This document shows positions 44,702 to 53,770 of a DNA stretch of 64,000 nucleotides, in pieces. Numbering within the stretch: the first letter of the stretch is position 1; every line of letters begins with the position of its first letter. Made by a program: the position numbers and the translations under genes. The stretch lies in NCBI RefSeq assembly GCF_003287735.1, contig NZ_NSCM01000007.1:123285-187284 (forward strand), read 5' to 3'. The notes beneath the pieces are model-generated. The model saw only the letters and a list, made by a program, of their open reading frames with translations, did not search any database and was not told the DNA's origin. The stretch is from Photorhabdus bodei (lineage in GTDB: Bacteria > Pseudomonadota > Gammaproteobacteria > Enterobacterales > Enterobacteriaceae).

Positions 44702-45781
44702 ATGACTATATCTCTTGAAGAGCAAAAATTAAATCTCGCGTTAAGCCTTATTATTAATTCTGGAGAAATATCTGACAAATCAGACAAAATAAAAATCATT
44801 GAATGTGATATTAAACAATCACTTAAAAACAGTAAGGCAACAGCAGATAAATTCTCTATTATTTGGGGACCGGCTGTGTTCCGTATTAATGAAAAACATC
44901 ATGACAAAAAATATGATCACGTTGTCATGATTGTGAAAAATATCGATAGTACAAGTGACTATCGCCTTATCATTCGGGGAACCTGGTCTAAGATTAACGA
45001 AATTGATGAAGATCTTCATGTATCTAAAACTGTAGACTGGTCGAAGTGGGACACAAATATTCCTCAAGAATTTAAAGATGCTAAGATCTCCCATGGAACA
45101 GACTTAGCATTAAAATCCCTTATTCAAGGTAAGCCTCTTAATGAGAACAACGTATCACTCATCGATAAACTCGATGAAATTACCACAGAAGAAGGGAAAG
45201 ATAAGATACTGAATATTACCGTCACGGGGCATAGTTTGGGTGGTTTACTAGCCTCTACTATTGGCTTATATCTTAAAAGGCGCTACATCAACAACAACAA
45301 TATACGTATTCACACTTGCTCCTTCGCAGGCCCAACTGCCGGCAATGATATTTTCGCCTCCTATTCTGACTCTGTTTTTAAAGGAACATTAAGCCCTAAC
45401 GTTTATGAAAGTAATTTTCTGAGAATTCATAATATCAATGATATCGTTCCATTAGCATGGGCTAAAAATGATTTGAGGAAAATTGAGAAACTCTATCCAA
45501 TACTAACAATTGGAGTTGAGATTTATATCCACAAAACCCACCATATAAACTATACCCAACTCTCCCCAGAGTGCTCTTTTTCAGAGAAGTTAAATAAACA
45601 TCAAAACTTACTTGATAGTATAGGATTTCAACATATCAAGGCATATCCAAAACATTATCAAATGACTTACAAAGAAATTCATGGCAATTCAACGATACCG
45701 ACTGATTGCGATATTGTTGTGGTTGACAATAATTTATCCAAACATATTCATGACTGTTTCAGTTCTCTAATTAAAGATTAG
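44702..45781 (+). CDS. Class 3 lipase-like protein, paralogue 3
   Basis: A 359-residue paralogue. The nucleophile is Ser178 in TGHSLGG, the acid is in IHNINDIVPLAW, and the His is in FQHIKAYPKHY. I start at 44702, directly after GGGAGGGG; an in-frame ATG at 44687 falls inside that ribosome site. It is shorter than the others by a deletion in the region around RINEKHHDKKYDH and around the C-terminus. The gene shares upstream DNA of about 150 bases with paralogues 2 and 4. There is no signal peptide. Confidence 0.78.
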   Translation: MTISLEEQKLNLALSLIINSGEISDKSDKIKIIECDIKQSLKNSKATADKFSIIWGPAVFRINEKHHDKKYDHVVMIVKNIDSTSDYRLIIRGTWSKINEIDEDLHVSKTVDWSKWDTNIPQEFKDAKISHGTDLALKSLIQGKPLNENNVSLIDKLDEITTEEGKDKILNITVTGHSLGGLLASTIGLYLKRRYINNNNIRIHTCSFAGPTAGNDIFASYSDSVFKGTLSPNVYESNFLRIHNINDIVPLAWAKNDLRKIEKLYPILTIGVEIYIHKTHHINYTQLSPECSFSEKLNKHQNLLDSIGFQHIKAYPKHYQMTYKEIHGNSTIPTDCDIVVVDNNLSKHIHDCFSSLIKD

Positions 45782-46189
45782 AGCAATATTACTAACCTTA
45801 CCATATTGTAATATATTTTTTGATTCATCAGTAATGGTATCTTATATTAAGGGTTCCATTCATTTCAACAAATGATAATTAAATAGCGTAAATAAATTAT
45901 TTTTCTTATCTATCACTAATTACAGCCATTCACTATCACTCATTTTTGTAGATACCAATATAAATTATTTTCCATAGATAATAGATATCACAATTATCAC
46001 TCTCAATAGCTAATATAACCTTACAAAAGCATGGTATAATTTTTATCGCTTATTTTAAAATTCATAATAGATAATTTATTTTGTTAAATAAAATAACTTC
46101 AAAAAATTATATACTCTCATTTAACAGATTTAAAGATTATTATTAACTTTGATTCTGTTGTTTAAATAAAAACCCAAGGTATTGATCAT
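45782..46189. other. AT-rich gap between lipase genes 3 and 4
   Basis: No gene. The right-hand part repeats leader segments seen before paralogues 2 and 3, for example AACAGATTTAAAGATTATTA followed by TTAACTTT. A weak hairpin with GGTTCCATT follows gene 3 near 45850. Confidence 0.4.
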
Positions 46190-46211
46190 TGATGTTTAAG
46201 CTAACACATCA
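46190..46211. promoter_or_regulatory. Conserved upstream inverted repeat, lipase gene 4
   Basis: TGATGTTTAAGCTAACACAT plus CA, homologous to 44641-44662, with the same TGATG / CATCA arms and the following AGATCA. Confidence 0.4.
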
Positions 46212-46247
46212 GATCAGCATTCATTATATTAAAAATTGGAAACAAAA

Positions 46248-47354
46248 ATGACAATTTCTCTTGAAGATCAAAAAATAAATCTCGCGTTAGGCTTTATTAT
46301 TAACTCGGGGAGTATAATAACCTATCAACCAGAACCGGCTCTCGTTTCAGAAAATATTCAAAAATCATTAGCAAGTAGTAAAGCGACAGCAAATAGATTC
46401 TCTATCATTTGGGGACCTGCTGTTTTTCGTGTCGGTAGCGTTAATAAGAAAACAAGCGTTACAGATAAAAAAGATGATCACGTTTTATTCATTGTAAAAG
46501 ATCTCAAAAATCCAAATGATTATCGAATCGTTATTCGTGGTTCATGGTCCACTGTTAACTGGTTTGATGAGAATTTCAATGTAGGCACAACTGAAAACTG
46601 GTCAATTTGGGATCCAAAAGCCCCCAAAGGTGCTAAAATTTCAAAAGGAACCCATATAACTTTAGACTATATTGTCAACCAAATAAAGAGCAATAACCCT
46701 GCTGGTTATGGAAAATCATTGATTGAGGTAATTGATAAAATTGCTCTGGAAGAAGGAATACATAATATTACTCTTACAGGACATAGTTTAGGCGGTGTGA
46801 TGGCCTCTACGCTTGGCCTGTATTTAAAGAGACGTTATATTGATAAAAGAAATAATAATATTCGTATTCATGTTTCCTCCTTTGCTGCCCCAACTGCCGG
46901 TAATGATGTTTTTGTATCCTATAGTGAATCTGTTTTTAATGGAACATTACTATCTAGCTATGAAAGTCATTTTCTCCGGGTCCATAATCGTAAAGATATC
47001 GTTACCCTAGCTTGGAGTGTAAAAGGATTAGAAGAGATTAAGGCTCTCTATCCAATATCAACTCTAATCGTTAATGGTTTTATTTCAGTCGTGAAGGATA
47101 AGAATTACACTCAAATTACGCCAGATTTACCTTTTACCGCACCTGATTTAAAACCTTCTACAGGTTTAATTGAAAAAATCGTACTTCAACATATTGATGC
47201 TTATCCCAAAGAGTACGGCATGAGTTTTATTGTAGTTAATGATCGTGCTAATCCACCAACTGATTACGACATTGTTGTGATTAACGATGGTCAATCTCGC
47301 AATATTAGAAACTTCCTCTCATCTATCATTCAAGATGAAGATAATACCTGTTAA
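46248..47354 (+). CDS. Class 3 lipase-like protein, paralogue 4
   Basis: A 368-residue paralogue very like number 2. Ser180 lies in LTGHSLGG, the acid in VHNRKDIVTLAW, and the His in LQHIDAYPKEYGMSF. I start at 46248 (MTISLEDQK), in line with the other copies; an ATG four codons earlier is in frame but not shared. There is no signal peptide. It closes the array and is followed by a hairpin and then the microcin cluster. Substrate is unknown; phospholipid or acylglycerol hydrolysis is inferred from the fold only. Confidence 0.78.
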   Translation: MTISLEDQKINLALGFIINSGSIITYQPEPALVSENIQKSLASSKATANRFSIIWGPAVFRVGSVNKKTSVTDKKDDHVLFIVKDLKNPNDYRIVIRGSWSTVNWFDENFNVGTTENWSIWDPKAPKGAKISKGTHITLDYIVNQIKSNNPAGYGKSLIEVIDKIALEEGIHNITLTGHSLGGVMASTLGLYLKRRYIDKRNNNIRIHVSSFAAPTAGNDVFVSYSESVFNGTLLSSYESHFLRVHNRKDIVTLAWSVKGLEEIKALYPISTLIVNGFISVVKDKNYTQITPDLPFTAPDLKPSTGLIEKIVLQHIDAYPKEYGMSFIVVNDRANPPTDYDIVVINDGQSRNIRNFLSSIIQDEDNTC

Positions 47355-47388
47355 TTTCATCGTATTGACTCTTTTTATAACTTAGCCA

Positions 47389-47417
47389 AAATGGAACCTT
47401 AGTTAGAGGTTCCATTT
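47389..47417 (+). terminator. Terminator of lipase gene 4
   Basis: Perfect 11-bp stem AAATGGAACCT / AGGTTCCATTT, 34 bases after the stop. It probably insulates the lipase array from the microcin cluster. Confidence 0.65.
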
Positions 47418-47467
47418 ACTGACCTACCTTATTACTGATGAGTCATTCCTCTGCCAAAATCGTTTAT

Positions 47468-47483
47468 CGTAACCATTATCACA
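47468..47483 (+). promoter_or_regulatory. Possible CRP site upstream of the microcin cluster
   Basis: CGTAA-N6-TCACA has one perfect half-site and one poor one. Its centre lies about 60 bases before the inferred transcription start, a class I position. The E. coli microcin C operon is CRP dependent, so the placement is suggestive but not proof. Confidence 0.3.
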
Positions 47484-47499
47484 CAAATGAAATATTTTC

Positions 47500-47528
47500 T
47501 TGACAAAAAAATAACACAATGGTAATAA
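47500..47528 (+). promoter_or_regulatory. Sigma-70 promoter of the microcin C-like cluster
   Basis: A perfect -35 box TTGACA (47500-47505) is followed after 17 bases by TAATAA (47523-47528), a poor -10 match. Transcription would start near 47535, about 30 bases before the peptide gene. Confidence 0.5.
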
Positions 47529-47564
47529 AATTCATTATTACCCAACCAAATAGGAGGAATCGAG

Positions 47565-47588
47565 ATGATTAGTAGTGGATCTAACTAA
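47565..47588 (+). CDS. mccA: Microcin C-like precursor heptapeptide MISSGSN (MccA)
   Basis: A seven-codon gene encoding MISSGSN with stop TAA. A perfect AGGAGG lies at 47552-47557 with a seven-base spacer, which is unusually strong for so short a frame. E. coli MccA is also a heptapeptide (MRTGNAN) ending in Asn, the residue that MccB converts and joins to AMP. The peptide here keeps Met1, Gly5 and Asn7. It lies just before a hairpin and an MccB-like gene, exactly as in the E. coli mcc operon. The product would be a Trojan-horse antibiotic that is taken up and processed to a non-hydrolysable aspartyl-adenylate, inhibiting aspartyl-tRNA synthetase. Confidence 0.85.
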   Translation: MISSGSN

Positions 47589-47597
47589 AAAAATTCA

Positions 47598-47620
47598 GCG
47601 GGGTATGTTAAATACCCCGC
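47598..47620 (+). terminator. mccA-mccB intergenic hairpin (partial terminator)
   Basis: Perfect nine-base-pair stem GCGGGGTAT / ATACCCCGC with loop GTTAA, nine bases after the mccA stop. No T tract follows on the + strand. In the E. coli operon an intergenic hairpin here limits read-through, so that mccA mRNA greatly exceeds mccB mRNA, and it stabilises the short transcript. The same role is inferred. Confidence 0.7.
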
Positions 47621-47662
47621 CACAAAAGAGACAAGATTATGAATAAAGAAACAGAGGACATC

Positions 47663-48722
47663 ATGAAGAAAATAGCAAATTATATTCAAGTAGGGAAATA
47701 TAAATCAGGTGGGATTTTTGGAGTTGGTTCGAAACAACAAATTATAGAAAATTATTTAAAATGGAAGAATTTAGTTAAGGTTTCTAGCCTTTTGAAGTTG
47801 CCGACTCACGAAAAAAAAAATCACAGAAACAATTAAATCAAATTTACCCGAGATATGTGATAATGAAATAAAAGAAATAATCTCATTCTTAGATGAAAAC
47901 CATGCTCTGATGGATTTTAATGAATACAATCAAAATGACAGATATAGCAGGAACTATTTATTTTATAGATATGCAGGGGCAATACCTAGTTTAGTTCAAG
48001 ATAGAATAAAGAAATCAACAGTTACTATAATTGGATGTGGTGGGATTGGAAACCATATATCATATCTGCTGTCTACATCAGGGGTAGGAAAAATTACACT
48101 TATTGATGATGACACAATAGAGATAAGCAACTTAACAAGACAAGTTCTTTTTTCACAAAATGATATAGGGAGAAAAAAAACAGAAGTTTTAGAGAGAGAA
48201 TTAAATAAAAGGAATTCTGAAACAAATATAGAAACAATTAATATGTCCATATCATCAATTAATGATTTATATAAAATACCTCGTTCTGATTTGTTCATAG
48301 TTTCAGCCGATCACCCGTTTGAATTAATTAACTGGATTAATGAATTCTGTGTTAAAGAACGACAAGCATATATAAACATTGGTTATATTAATGATATCTC
48401 CGTTATTGGACCATTTTATATACCAAATAAAACATCCTGCATAAAATGTCAAAACATTATGCCAGAATATCACCCAAAAGATGACATTTTAGAGCATATA
48501 GAAAATGTAAACAAAGACTTTAAAGCAGCAACATTCCCTGGAGTTAATGGTGTCGCAGCATCTTATGCTTTTGGGGATATCATGAAATACCTTGGAAGCT
48601 TTGGTAACATTCTCAGTACTAATAAAAGAATCGGAATACACTCACTAAGCATAAAAATCGAAGAACAATCAATACATAAAAATGATAAGTGTGACGTATG
48701 CTCTCAAAAACAAAAATTATAA
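47663..48722 (+). CDS. mccB: MccB-like peptide adenylating enzyme, frame interrupted at an A10 run
   Basis: ThiF/E1-like enzyme that would adenylate the C-terminal Asn of MISSGSN. The N-terminal peptide-clamp domain (MKKIANYIQVGKYKSGGIFG...) reads from 47663, after AGAGGA. It leaves frame at ten consecutive A residues (47811-47820) and would stop at 47836. Skipping one base restores an unbroken frame through ITETIKSNLPEICD to RYSRNYLFYRYAG and the nucleotide loop GCGGIGNH. It continues with NLTRQVLFS and KKTEVLERELNKRNSE, and ends with two zinc CxxC pairs (CIKCQ and CDVC). The joined protein is 352 residues against 350 in E. coli, with strong similarity throughout. It is either a recent pseudogene, slippage-expressed, or a sequencing error. 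It overlaps mccC by 25 bases. Confidence 0.85.
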
Positions 48723-49894
48723 TATATTATAATGTTATATTTAATTCCATGCGGATGTTAGTGGGTGCAACATCTGCAATATTTCTCTTAAATCATGGTC
48801 TTACTCTAGTTGATATTGGATTGATGAAGACTATTCAATCATTTATATATTTTTTATTTGATATTCCATCATCATATCTAGCTGACAAGTTTGGTAGGAA
48901 ATTCGCTATTATTTTATCGACCACTTTTGGTGGTGTATGGCTAATAATAACGGGCATTGCAGATTCAAAATATTTATTTTATATCGCAGAAATATTTAAC
49001 TCAATATCCTTAACTATATTAGGAGGGGTTTTCTATTCATACCTAATAGATAATTCATTAAATGATAATGACACCCACAAAATATTAGGAGAAAGCAATA
49101 AATTACAATTTCTATTCATGGCTATATTCTCAATAATAGGATCTCTAATAACTGATTTTGATGACAGATTAGTATGGCTAATAGCAGGCTCTGGATGCAT
49201 TATTCTATCTGTAAGCTTTTCATGGTTCCTACCAAAATCAATTAGTAAAAATAGACAACAAAACTTATCATTCCTTAAAGAAATAAAAACATCAATAGCA
49301 ATGTTGAAAGATAATCAAAGTTATCTTCTCATAACATCTATTTCTCTATCATCCTCTCTGCTATATTTTCAAATCATCCTCCAATATTGGCAACCATTAA
49401 TAAATTACATCATAGAAGAGCTTGGTGTCAGTATCTTTTTCGGGATTGTATTTTCTGCAATTTTATTATCTCAATCAATATCAGGATGGATAATCTCAAA
49501 AAATGAAGACAACAACAAAAACCATCTTTATAGTATAGTAATCCTATTAGCATGTAGCTTAACGTGCATTTATGGTGTATATGAAAAGAACCATATAACC
49601 ACCATATCAACGATTATTATGTTTGGAGCAAACCAAGTAATGACAACATCATTAAGATCCAACTACCACCAAATAATACCGTCAGAATTAAGATCAACAT
49701 TTGACTCATTCATATCTACAATTACAAGACTGATAGCAGTAATAGTGATACCGTTAATCGCGTTAATCACTGAGAATTTTGGATGGATATATTTCCCTAT
49801 ATTGATATCATTAATTATTTCAATTAACATCCTTTGCTACTTCTTTATAAAAAAACATCACAAAAGGAAACCAAAATGCAACCCCAAAAGTTAG
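48698..49894 (+). CDS. mccC: MccC-like MFS exporter
   Basis: Major facilitator of 398 residues with about twelve membrane segments. The cytoplasmic loop motif DIPSSYLADKFGRKFAIIL is the MFS motif A equivalent. Length and position match MccC (about 404 residues), which exports microcin C and gives part of the self-immunity. It starts inside the end of mccB (25-base overlap) and overlaps the next gene by 19 bases, showing tight translational coupling. The GC content is very low, like the rest of the cluster. Identification rests on context as well as on sequence, since MFS proteins are hard to separate by eye. Confidence 0.82.
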   Translation: MLSKTKIIIYYNVIFNSMRMLVGATSAIFLLNHGLTLVDIGLMKTIQSFIYFLFDIPSSYLADKFGRKFAIILSTTFGGVWLIITGIADSKYLFYIAEIFNSISLTILGGVFYSYLIDNSLNDNDTHKILGESNKLQFLFMAIFSIIGSLITDFDDRLVWLIAGSGCIILSVSFSWFLPKSISKNRQQNLSFLKEIKTSIAMLKDNQSYLLITSISLSSSLLYFQIILQYWQPLINYIIEELGVSIFFGIVFSAILLSQSISGWIISKNEDNNKNHLYSIVILLACSLTCIYGVYEKNHITTISTIIMFGANQVMTTSLRSNYHQIIPSELRSTFDSFISTITRLIAVIVIPLIALITENFGWIYFPILISLIISINILCYFFIKKHHKRKPKCNPKS

Positions 49895-50430
49895 AAACCA
49901 AAAGATTAATATTACATCCTTTAGAAAGTAAGGATCATATACAAATTCAAAACATCTTTCCTCAATGGGAAATTGTTCGCTATCTTACAGCAAACACCCC
50001 GTGGCCCTACCCAGATGATGGCACCCTAGAATATATAAATAAAATTGCGCTACCATCAATGGCAGAAGGAAATGCATGGTTTTGGACTATAAGAAGGAAG
50101 GATGCTCCATCAATAATAATAGGAATGATATCGCTATATGAGCAAGAAAATAATAATAGAGGTTTCTGGCTAGATCCACAATGGCATGGAAACGGATTTA
50201 TGACCGAAGCAGTCCAAGTAGTTACCGATTTTTGGTTTAATACCCTAAATCGCAAAGTACTCAGAGCGCCTAAATCCAGTGACAATATTGCCTCAAAGAA
50301 AATATCAATTAAAAGTGGTATGCGGTTAATAAGACTAGAGAATAAAGATTTTGTTAGTGGAAGAATGCTCTCGGAAACATGGGAAATAACTCGCGACGAG
50401 TGGAATAAAAATAATCCTCAAAAAGAGTAA
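49876..50430 (+). CDS. mccE: GNAT acetyltransferase, MccE C-terminal-domain-like immunity protein
   Basis: RimJ/RimL-type N-acetyltransferase of 184 residues (MQPQKLETKRLILHPLESKD at the start, then IIIGMISLYEQENNNRGFWL and WHGNGFMTEAVQVVTDFWF). The acetyl-CoA loop is represented by the region WHGNGFMTEA. In E. coli the C-terminal GNAT domain of MccE acetylates the processed aminoacyl-adenylate and so protects the producer. This protein is that domain alone, without the N-terminal decarboxylase domain used for aminopropyl decoration. I start at 49876, after AAAGGAAACC; a longer in-frame start at 49834 is within mccC. The symbol is by analogy. Confidence 0.75.
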   Translation: MQPQKLETKRLILHPLESKDHIQIQNIFPQWEIVRYLTANTPWPYPDDGTLEYINKIALPSMAEGNAWFWTIRRKDAPSIIIGMISLYEQENNNRGFWLDPQWHGNGFMTEAVQVVTDFWFNTLNRKVLRAPKSSDNIASKKISIKSGMRLIRLENKDFVSGRMLSETWEITRDEWNKNNPQKE

Positions 50431-50542
50431 CGGTCTTACATATTCATGGGCATGCTTTTGCCTAAGCACTGCCCAAGTTCATTTTTCATAACAAAGAAGA
50501 GCAAAATAAATGGAAACGTTTTAAGTTGCTCTTAATCATCTG

Positions 50543-51475
50543 TCACACCAAGGAGATCACATGCGCTATATCAACAGACGTTTTTAACTTTCTTATCTCT
50601 TCAAACAGCGTTGTTGCCTCTTCATATTCTTTACGCAAATAACCAAGCCACTGTTTAATCCGGGCAACATGATATTGCCCGGTATCACCCTGCTTTTCCA
50701 ACCGGATATATTTTTGCAATAGTTGAACAACGCCCTGCCAGCACATTTTTGGCTCGTTATATTTCACCACTCGGCTTAAATTAGGAACATGAAGCGCCCC
50801 TCGCCCAATCATGACCGCATCACAGCCTGTCACACTCAAGCAATCCTGCGCGCTTTGCCAATCCCAAATCTCACCATTAGCGATAACCGGAATGGCAAGA
50901 CGTTGGCGAATTTCACCAATCGCTTGCCAGTTAATACGCTCCGCTTGGTAACCATCCTCTTTGGTTCGCCCATGAACCGTAATTTCCGTCGCGCCCGCCT
51001 GTTGTACCGCATCAGCAATTTCGAATTGCCGATCACCGCTATCCCAACCCAAGCGAACCTTAACCGTCACAGGCAAATGAGCAGGTACCGCTTCACGTAT
51101 CGCTTTCGCTCCCTGATAAATCAGTTCAGGATCTTTCAGCAGCGTTGCTCCGCCACCGCTACCATTGACTGTTTTTGACGGGCAACCGCAATTCAAATCA
51201 ACACCGTAAGATCCTAATTCAATCGCTCGTACCGCATTCTCTGCCAGCCACTGCGGATATTGACCCAAGAGCTGAACCCTTACCAACGTGCCGGATGGTG
51301 TCCGGCTTTGGTTATGTAATTCAGGACAAAGCCTATAAAAAGATTTTACTGGCAATAGGCTATCAACAACTCGTAAGAATTCTGTAATGCACAGATCATA
51401 CTCATTGATTTCACTCAGAAGTTCCCTGACCAAAGAATCCAGCACACCCTCCATCGGAGCCAGTAAAACCCGCAT
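50543..51475 (-). CDS. dusC: tRNA-dihydrouridine(16) synthase DusC
   Basis: FMN-dependent enzyme of 310 residues that reduces uridine-16 in tRNA. The Dus signature [20 protein letters not shown] holds the catalytic Cys. APMEGV at the N-terminus and [25 protein letters not shown] and [12 protein letters not shown] define the TIM barrel. The C-terminal helical domain with [14 protein letters not shown] is typical of DusC. It lies three bases past the rhlE stop, on the same strand, and marks the right border of the accessory region. Confidence 0.94.
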   Translation of the reverse strand: MRVLLAPMEGVLDSLVRELLSEINEYDLCITEFLRVVDSLLPVKSFYRLCPELHNQSRTPSGTLVRVQLLGQYPQWLAENAVRAIELGSYGVDLNCGCPSKTVNGSGGGATLLKDPELIYQGAKAIREAVPAHLPVTVKVRLGWDSGDRQFEIADAVQQAGATEITVHGRTKEDGYQAERINWQAIGEIRQRLAIPVIANGEIWDWQSAQDCLSVTGCDAVMIGRGALHVPNLSRVVKYNEPKMCWQGVVQLLQKYIRLEKQGDTGQYHVARIKQWLGYLRKEYEEATTLFEEIRKLKTSVDIAHVISLV

Positions 51476-51478
51476 TCA

Positions 51479-52765
51479 TTAACCTCTAGCGTTAGGCCAT
51501 TTATGGGATACATCATGATTGCGGCTACGCTGACGCGAAGGTACCCCAGAACGACGATGGCTATTTTTCTGCCCATTATCGCCACGTGCCTGACGGCCAT
51601 TCTGAATAGGTTCAGCCTTGATGGTTGGATCTGGCTCATAGCCGGGAACTGCCATACGGGGAATCTCCCGTTTTAACAAACGTTCAATATCTTTCAACAG
51701 TTTATTCTCATCAACACAGACCAGAGAAAGTGCCTGCCCTGTTGCATCTGCTCGACCAGTACGACCAATACGGTGGACATAATCTTCAGCGACATTAGGC
51801 AATTCAAAATTCACCACATAAGGCAGTTGATCAATGTCCAAACCACGGGCAGCAATATCTGTCGCTACCAGCACTCTGATCCGGCCATCTTTAAAATCAG
51901 CCAGTGCACGGGTTCTCGCCCCTTGACTTTTATTACCATGAATAGCAGAAGCCGTTACACCATCTTTATTTAACTGTTCCGCCAAACGGTTTGCACCATG
52001 TTTGGTTCGGGTAAATACCAGCACTTGCTGCCAGTTACGGCTACCGATCAAGAAAGAGAGCAGCTCACCTTTACGTTTTTTATCGACAAAGTGAACAAAC
52101 TGTTCAATCTGTTCAGAAGCAGAGTTACGACGTGCAACTTCAACACTGACGGGATCACGCAATAACTTATTGGCTAAGCTTTTGATATCGTCAGAGAAAG
52201 TCGCAGAAAACAGTAAATTTTGCCGTTTCGGTGGTAATTTATTCAGCACCCGGCGAATATCATGAATAAACCCCATATCCAGCATCCGATCAGCTTCATC
52301 CAATACCAGAATTTCTACCCGTGATAAATCAACCGCATTTTGATGTTCAAGATCCAGTAACCGCCCTGGCGTTGCGACTAAAATATCCACACCACCCCGC
52401 AATTTCATCATCTGAGGGTTAATACTGACACCGCCAAAAACAACCAGAGAGCGCAGTCTGAGGTATTTGCTGTAGTCGCGTACATTTTCACCCACTTGAG
52501 CAGCCAATTCACGAGTTGGAGTCAGGATTAATGCTCTGACTGGCCGGCGCCCTTTCATCTGAATAGGGGAATCATTTAACCGTTGCAGCATGGGTAAGGT
52601 AAAACCGGCAGTTTTACCCGTGCCTGTTTGAGCACTCGCTAATAAATCTTTACCTGCTAATACAACAGGAATGGCCTGTTGTTGGATTGGCGTCGGCGCT
52701 GAATAACCTTGTTCTTCAACGGCACGCAAAATATCAGCACTTAAGCCAAGTGATTTAAAATTCAT
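51479..52765 (-). CDS. rhlE: DEAD-box RNA helicase RhlE
   Basis: DEAD-box helicase that acts in ribosome assembly and RNA turnover. Motifs are TPIQQQAIP (Q), [13 protein letters not shown] (I), TPTRELAAQ (Ia), [13 protein letters not shown] (II), FSATF (III) and [10 protein letters not shown] (VI). A basic C-terminal tail follows ([13 protein letters not shown]). I start at 52765 (MNFKSLGLS), as in the family, giving 428 residues; an in-frame ATG at 52783 has no support. It is divergent from cecR, as in E. coli, where CecR also controls rhlE. Confidence 0.95.
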   Translation of the reverse strand: MNFKSLGLSADILRAVEEQGYSAPTPIQQQAIPVVLAGKDLLASAQTGTGKTAGFTLPMLQRLNDSPIQMKGRRPVRALILTPTRELAAQVGENVRDYSKYLRLRSLVVFGGVSINPQMMKLRGGVDILVATPGRLLDLEHQNAVDLSRVEILVLDEADRMLDMGFIHDIRRVLNKLPPKRQNLLFSATFSDDIKSLANKLLRDPVSVEVARRNSASEQIEQFVHFVDKKRKGELLSFLIGSRNWQQVLVFTRTKHGANRLAEQLNKDGVTASAIHGNKSQGARTRALADFKDGRIRVLVATDIAARGLDIDQLPYVVNFELPNVAEDYVHRIGRTGRADATGQALSLVCVDENKLLKDIERLLKREIPRMAVPGYEPDPTIKAEPIQNGRQARGDNGQKNSHRRSGVPSRQRSRNHDVSHKWPNARG

Positions 52766-53061
52766 AAATAAGAAATGCTCCAAACTTCACCATTCCTGAA
52801 CGCTATTCAGGGGCAGTTTTATGGGAAGAAAATCAGACGTGGTAAATACCACAAAGGAAAAAACACAAACTGCAATGCTCCATGTTTCAACTATTATACC
52901 AGATATACTTTCTGATGATGCAACTAAAACGACAGCTATTTACCCAGTAATTTTCATGATCCATAACATTTTTATGCAATTTACATTGATTTACTATAAG
53001 TATAGAGTTAACTAATGATTGATATTTTGTTTAAGTCTTTTGATTATTTGCAACAGGATTC

Positions 53062-53754
53062 ATGTCCATGTCAGTCAACAACACCCAAACCACCAGAGGC
53101 GAACAAGCCAAACAACAGCTACTCGAAGCAGCCCTTGAAATTTTCGGTAAATCAGGACTGACCGGTGCAACGACTAGGGAAATTGCATTACATGCTCAAC
53201 AAAACATTGCCGCCATAGCTTATTATTTTGGCTCTAAAGAGGGGCTTTATCAGGCAGTTGCCCAGCATATTACTGACACAATTAAGACTGAGTTCACTCA
53301 TCTTTTTAAAAAAATTGATGATTTTTTTTCATCATCAGCACCGTACTCACCAGAAAATATATTGAGGATGATTCATGAAGGATTCCTTGGAATTAACCGC
53401 CTGATGATTGAAAAAGAGAGTATTAATATCAGCCGGATAATGGCCAGAGAACAACTTGCACCAACGGATGCTTATACCCTAATCCATGAGCAAGCACTCG
53501 TGCCCCTTCACAGCAGATTAAATAAACTGATTGCCAGCTATATCGGCGCCGATGAACATCAGCTTTCCACCATGCTACACACGCATGCTTTAATGGGAGA
53601 AGTTCTCACTTTCCGCATGGCGAGGGAAACTTTATTACGTCAGACAGGCTGGAATAATATCGGACCCGAAGAATATAAATTGATTGATCAGATCCTTATC
53701 CAGCATATCGATTTATTACTGAATGGACTGAAAAAACATAATCCGAATAAATAA
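53062..53754 (+). CDS. cecR: TetR-family regulator CecR (YbiH)
   Basis: TetR/AcrR repressor of 230 residues. The N-terminal helix-turn-helix is [20 protein letters not shown] followed by [20 protein letters not shown]. The C-terminal domain binds an inducer. In E. coli CecR represses its own operon and the divergent rhlE, and affects sensitivity to cefoperazone and chloramphenicol. Here it is upstream of ybhG-ybhF-ybhS-ybhR on the same strand and divergent from rhlE, the same arrangement. I could not locate its operator by eye. Confidence 0.92.
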   Translation: MSMSVNNTQTTRGEQAKQQLLEAALEIFGKSGLTGATTREIALHAQQNIAAIAYYFGSKEGLYQAVAQHITDTIKTEFTHLFKKIDDFFSSSAPYSPENILRMIHEGFLGINRLMIEKESINISRIMAREQLAPTDAYTLIHEQALVPLHSRLNKLIASYIGADEHQLSTMLHTHALMGEVLTFRMARETLLRQTGWNNIGPEEYKLIDQILIQHIDLLLNGLKKHNPNK

Positions 53755-53770
53755 AATAACAGGGAATATC

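Noticed and set aside
47910..48722. ThiF-like gene considered as a second moeB or hesA
   Set aside because: The motifs RYSRN, NLTRQVLFS and the ELNKRNSE region, the N-terminal clamp domain in the adjacent frame, and the heptapeptide gene fit MccB much better.
52821..53015. 64-codon frame between rhlE and cecR
   Set aside because: It occupies the divergent promoter region, has no ribosome site and no family resemblance.
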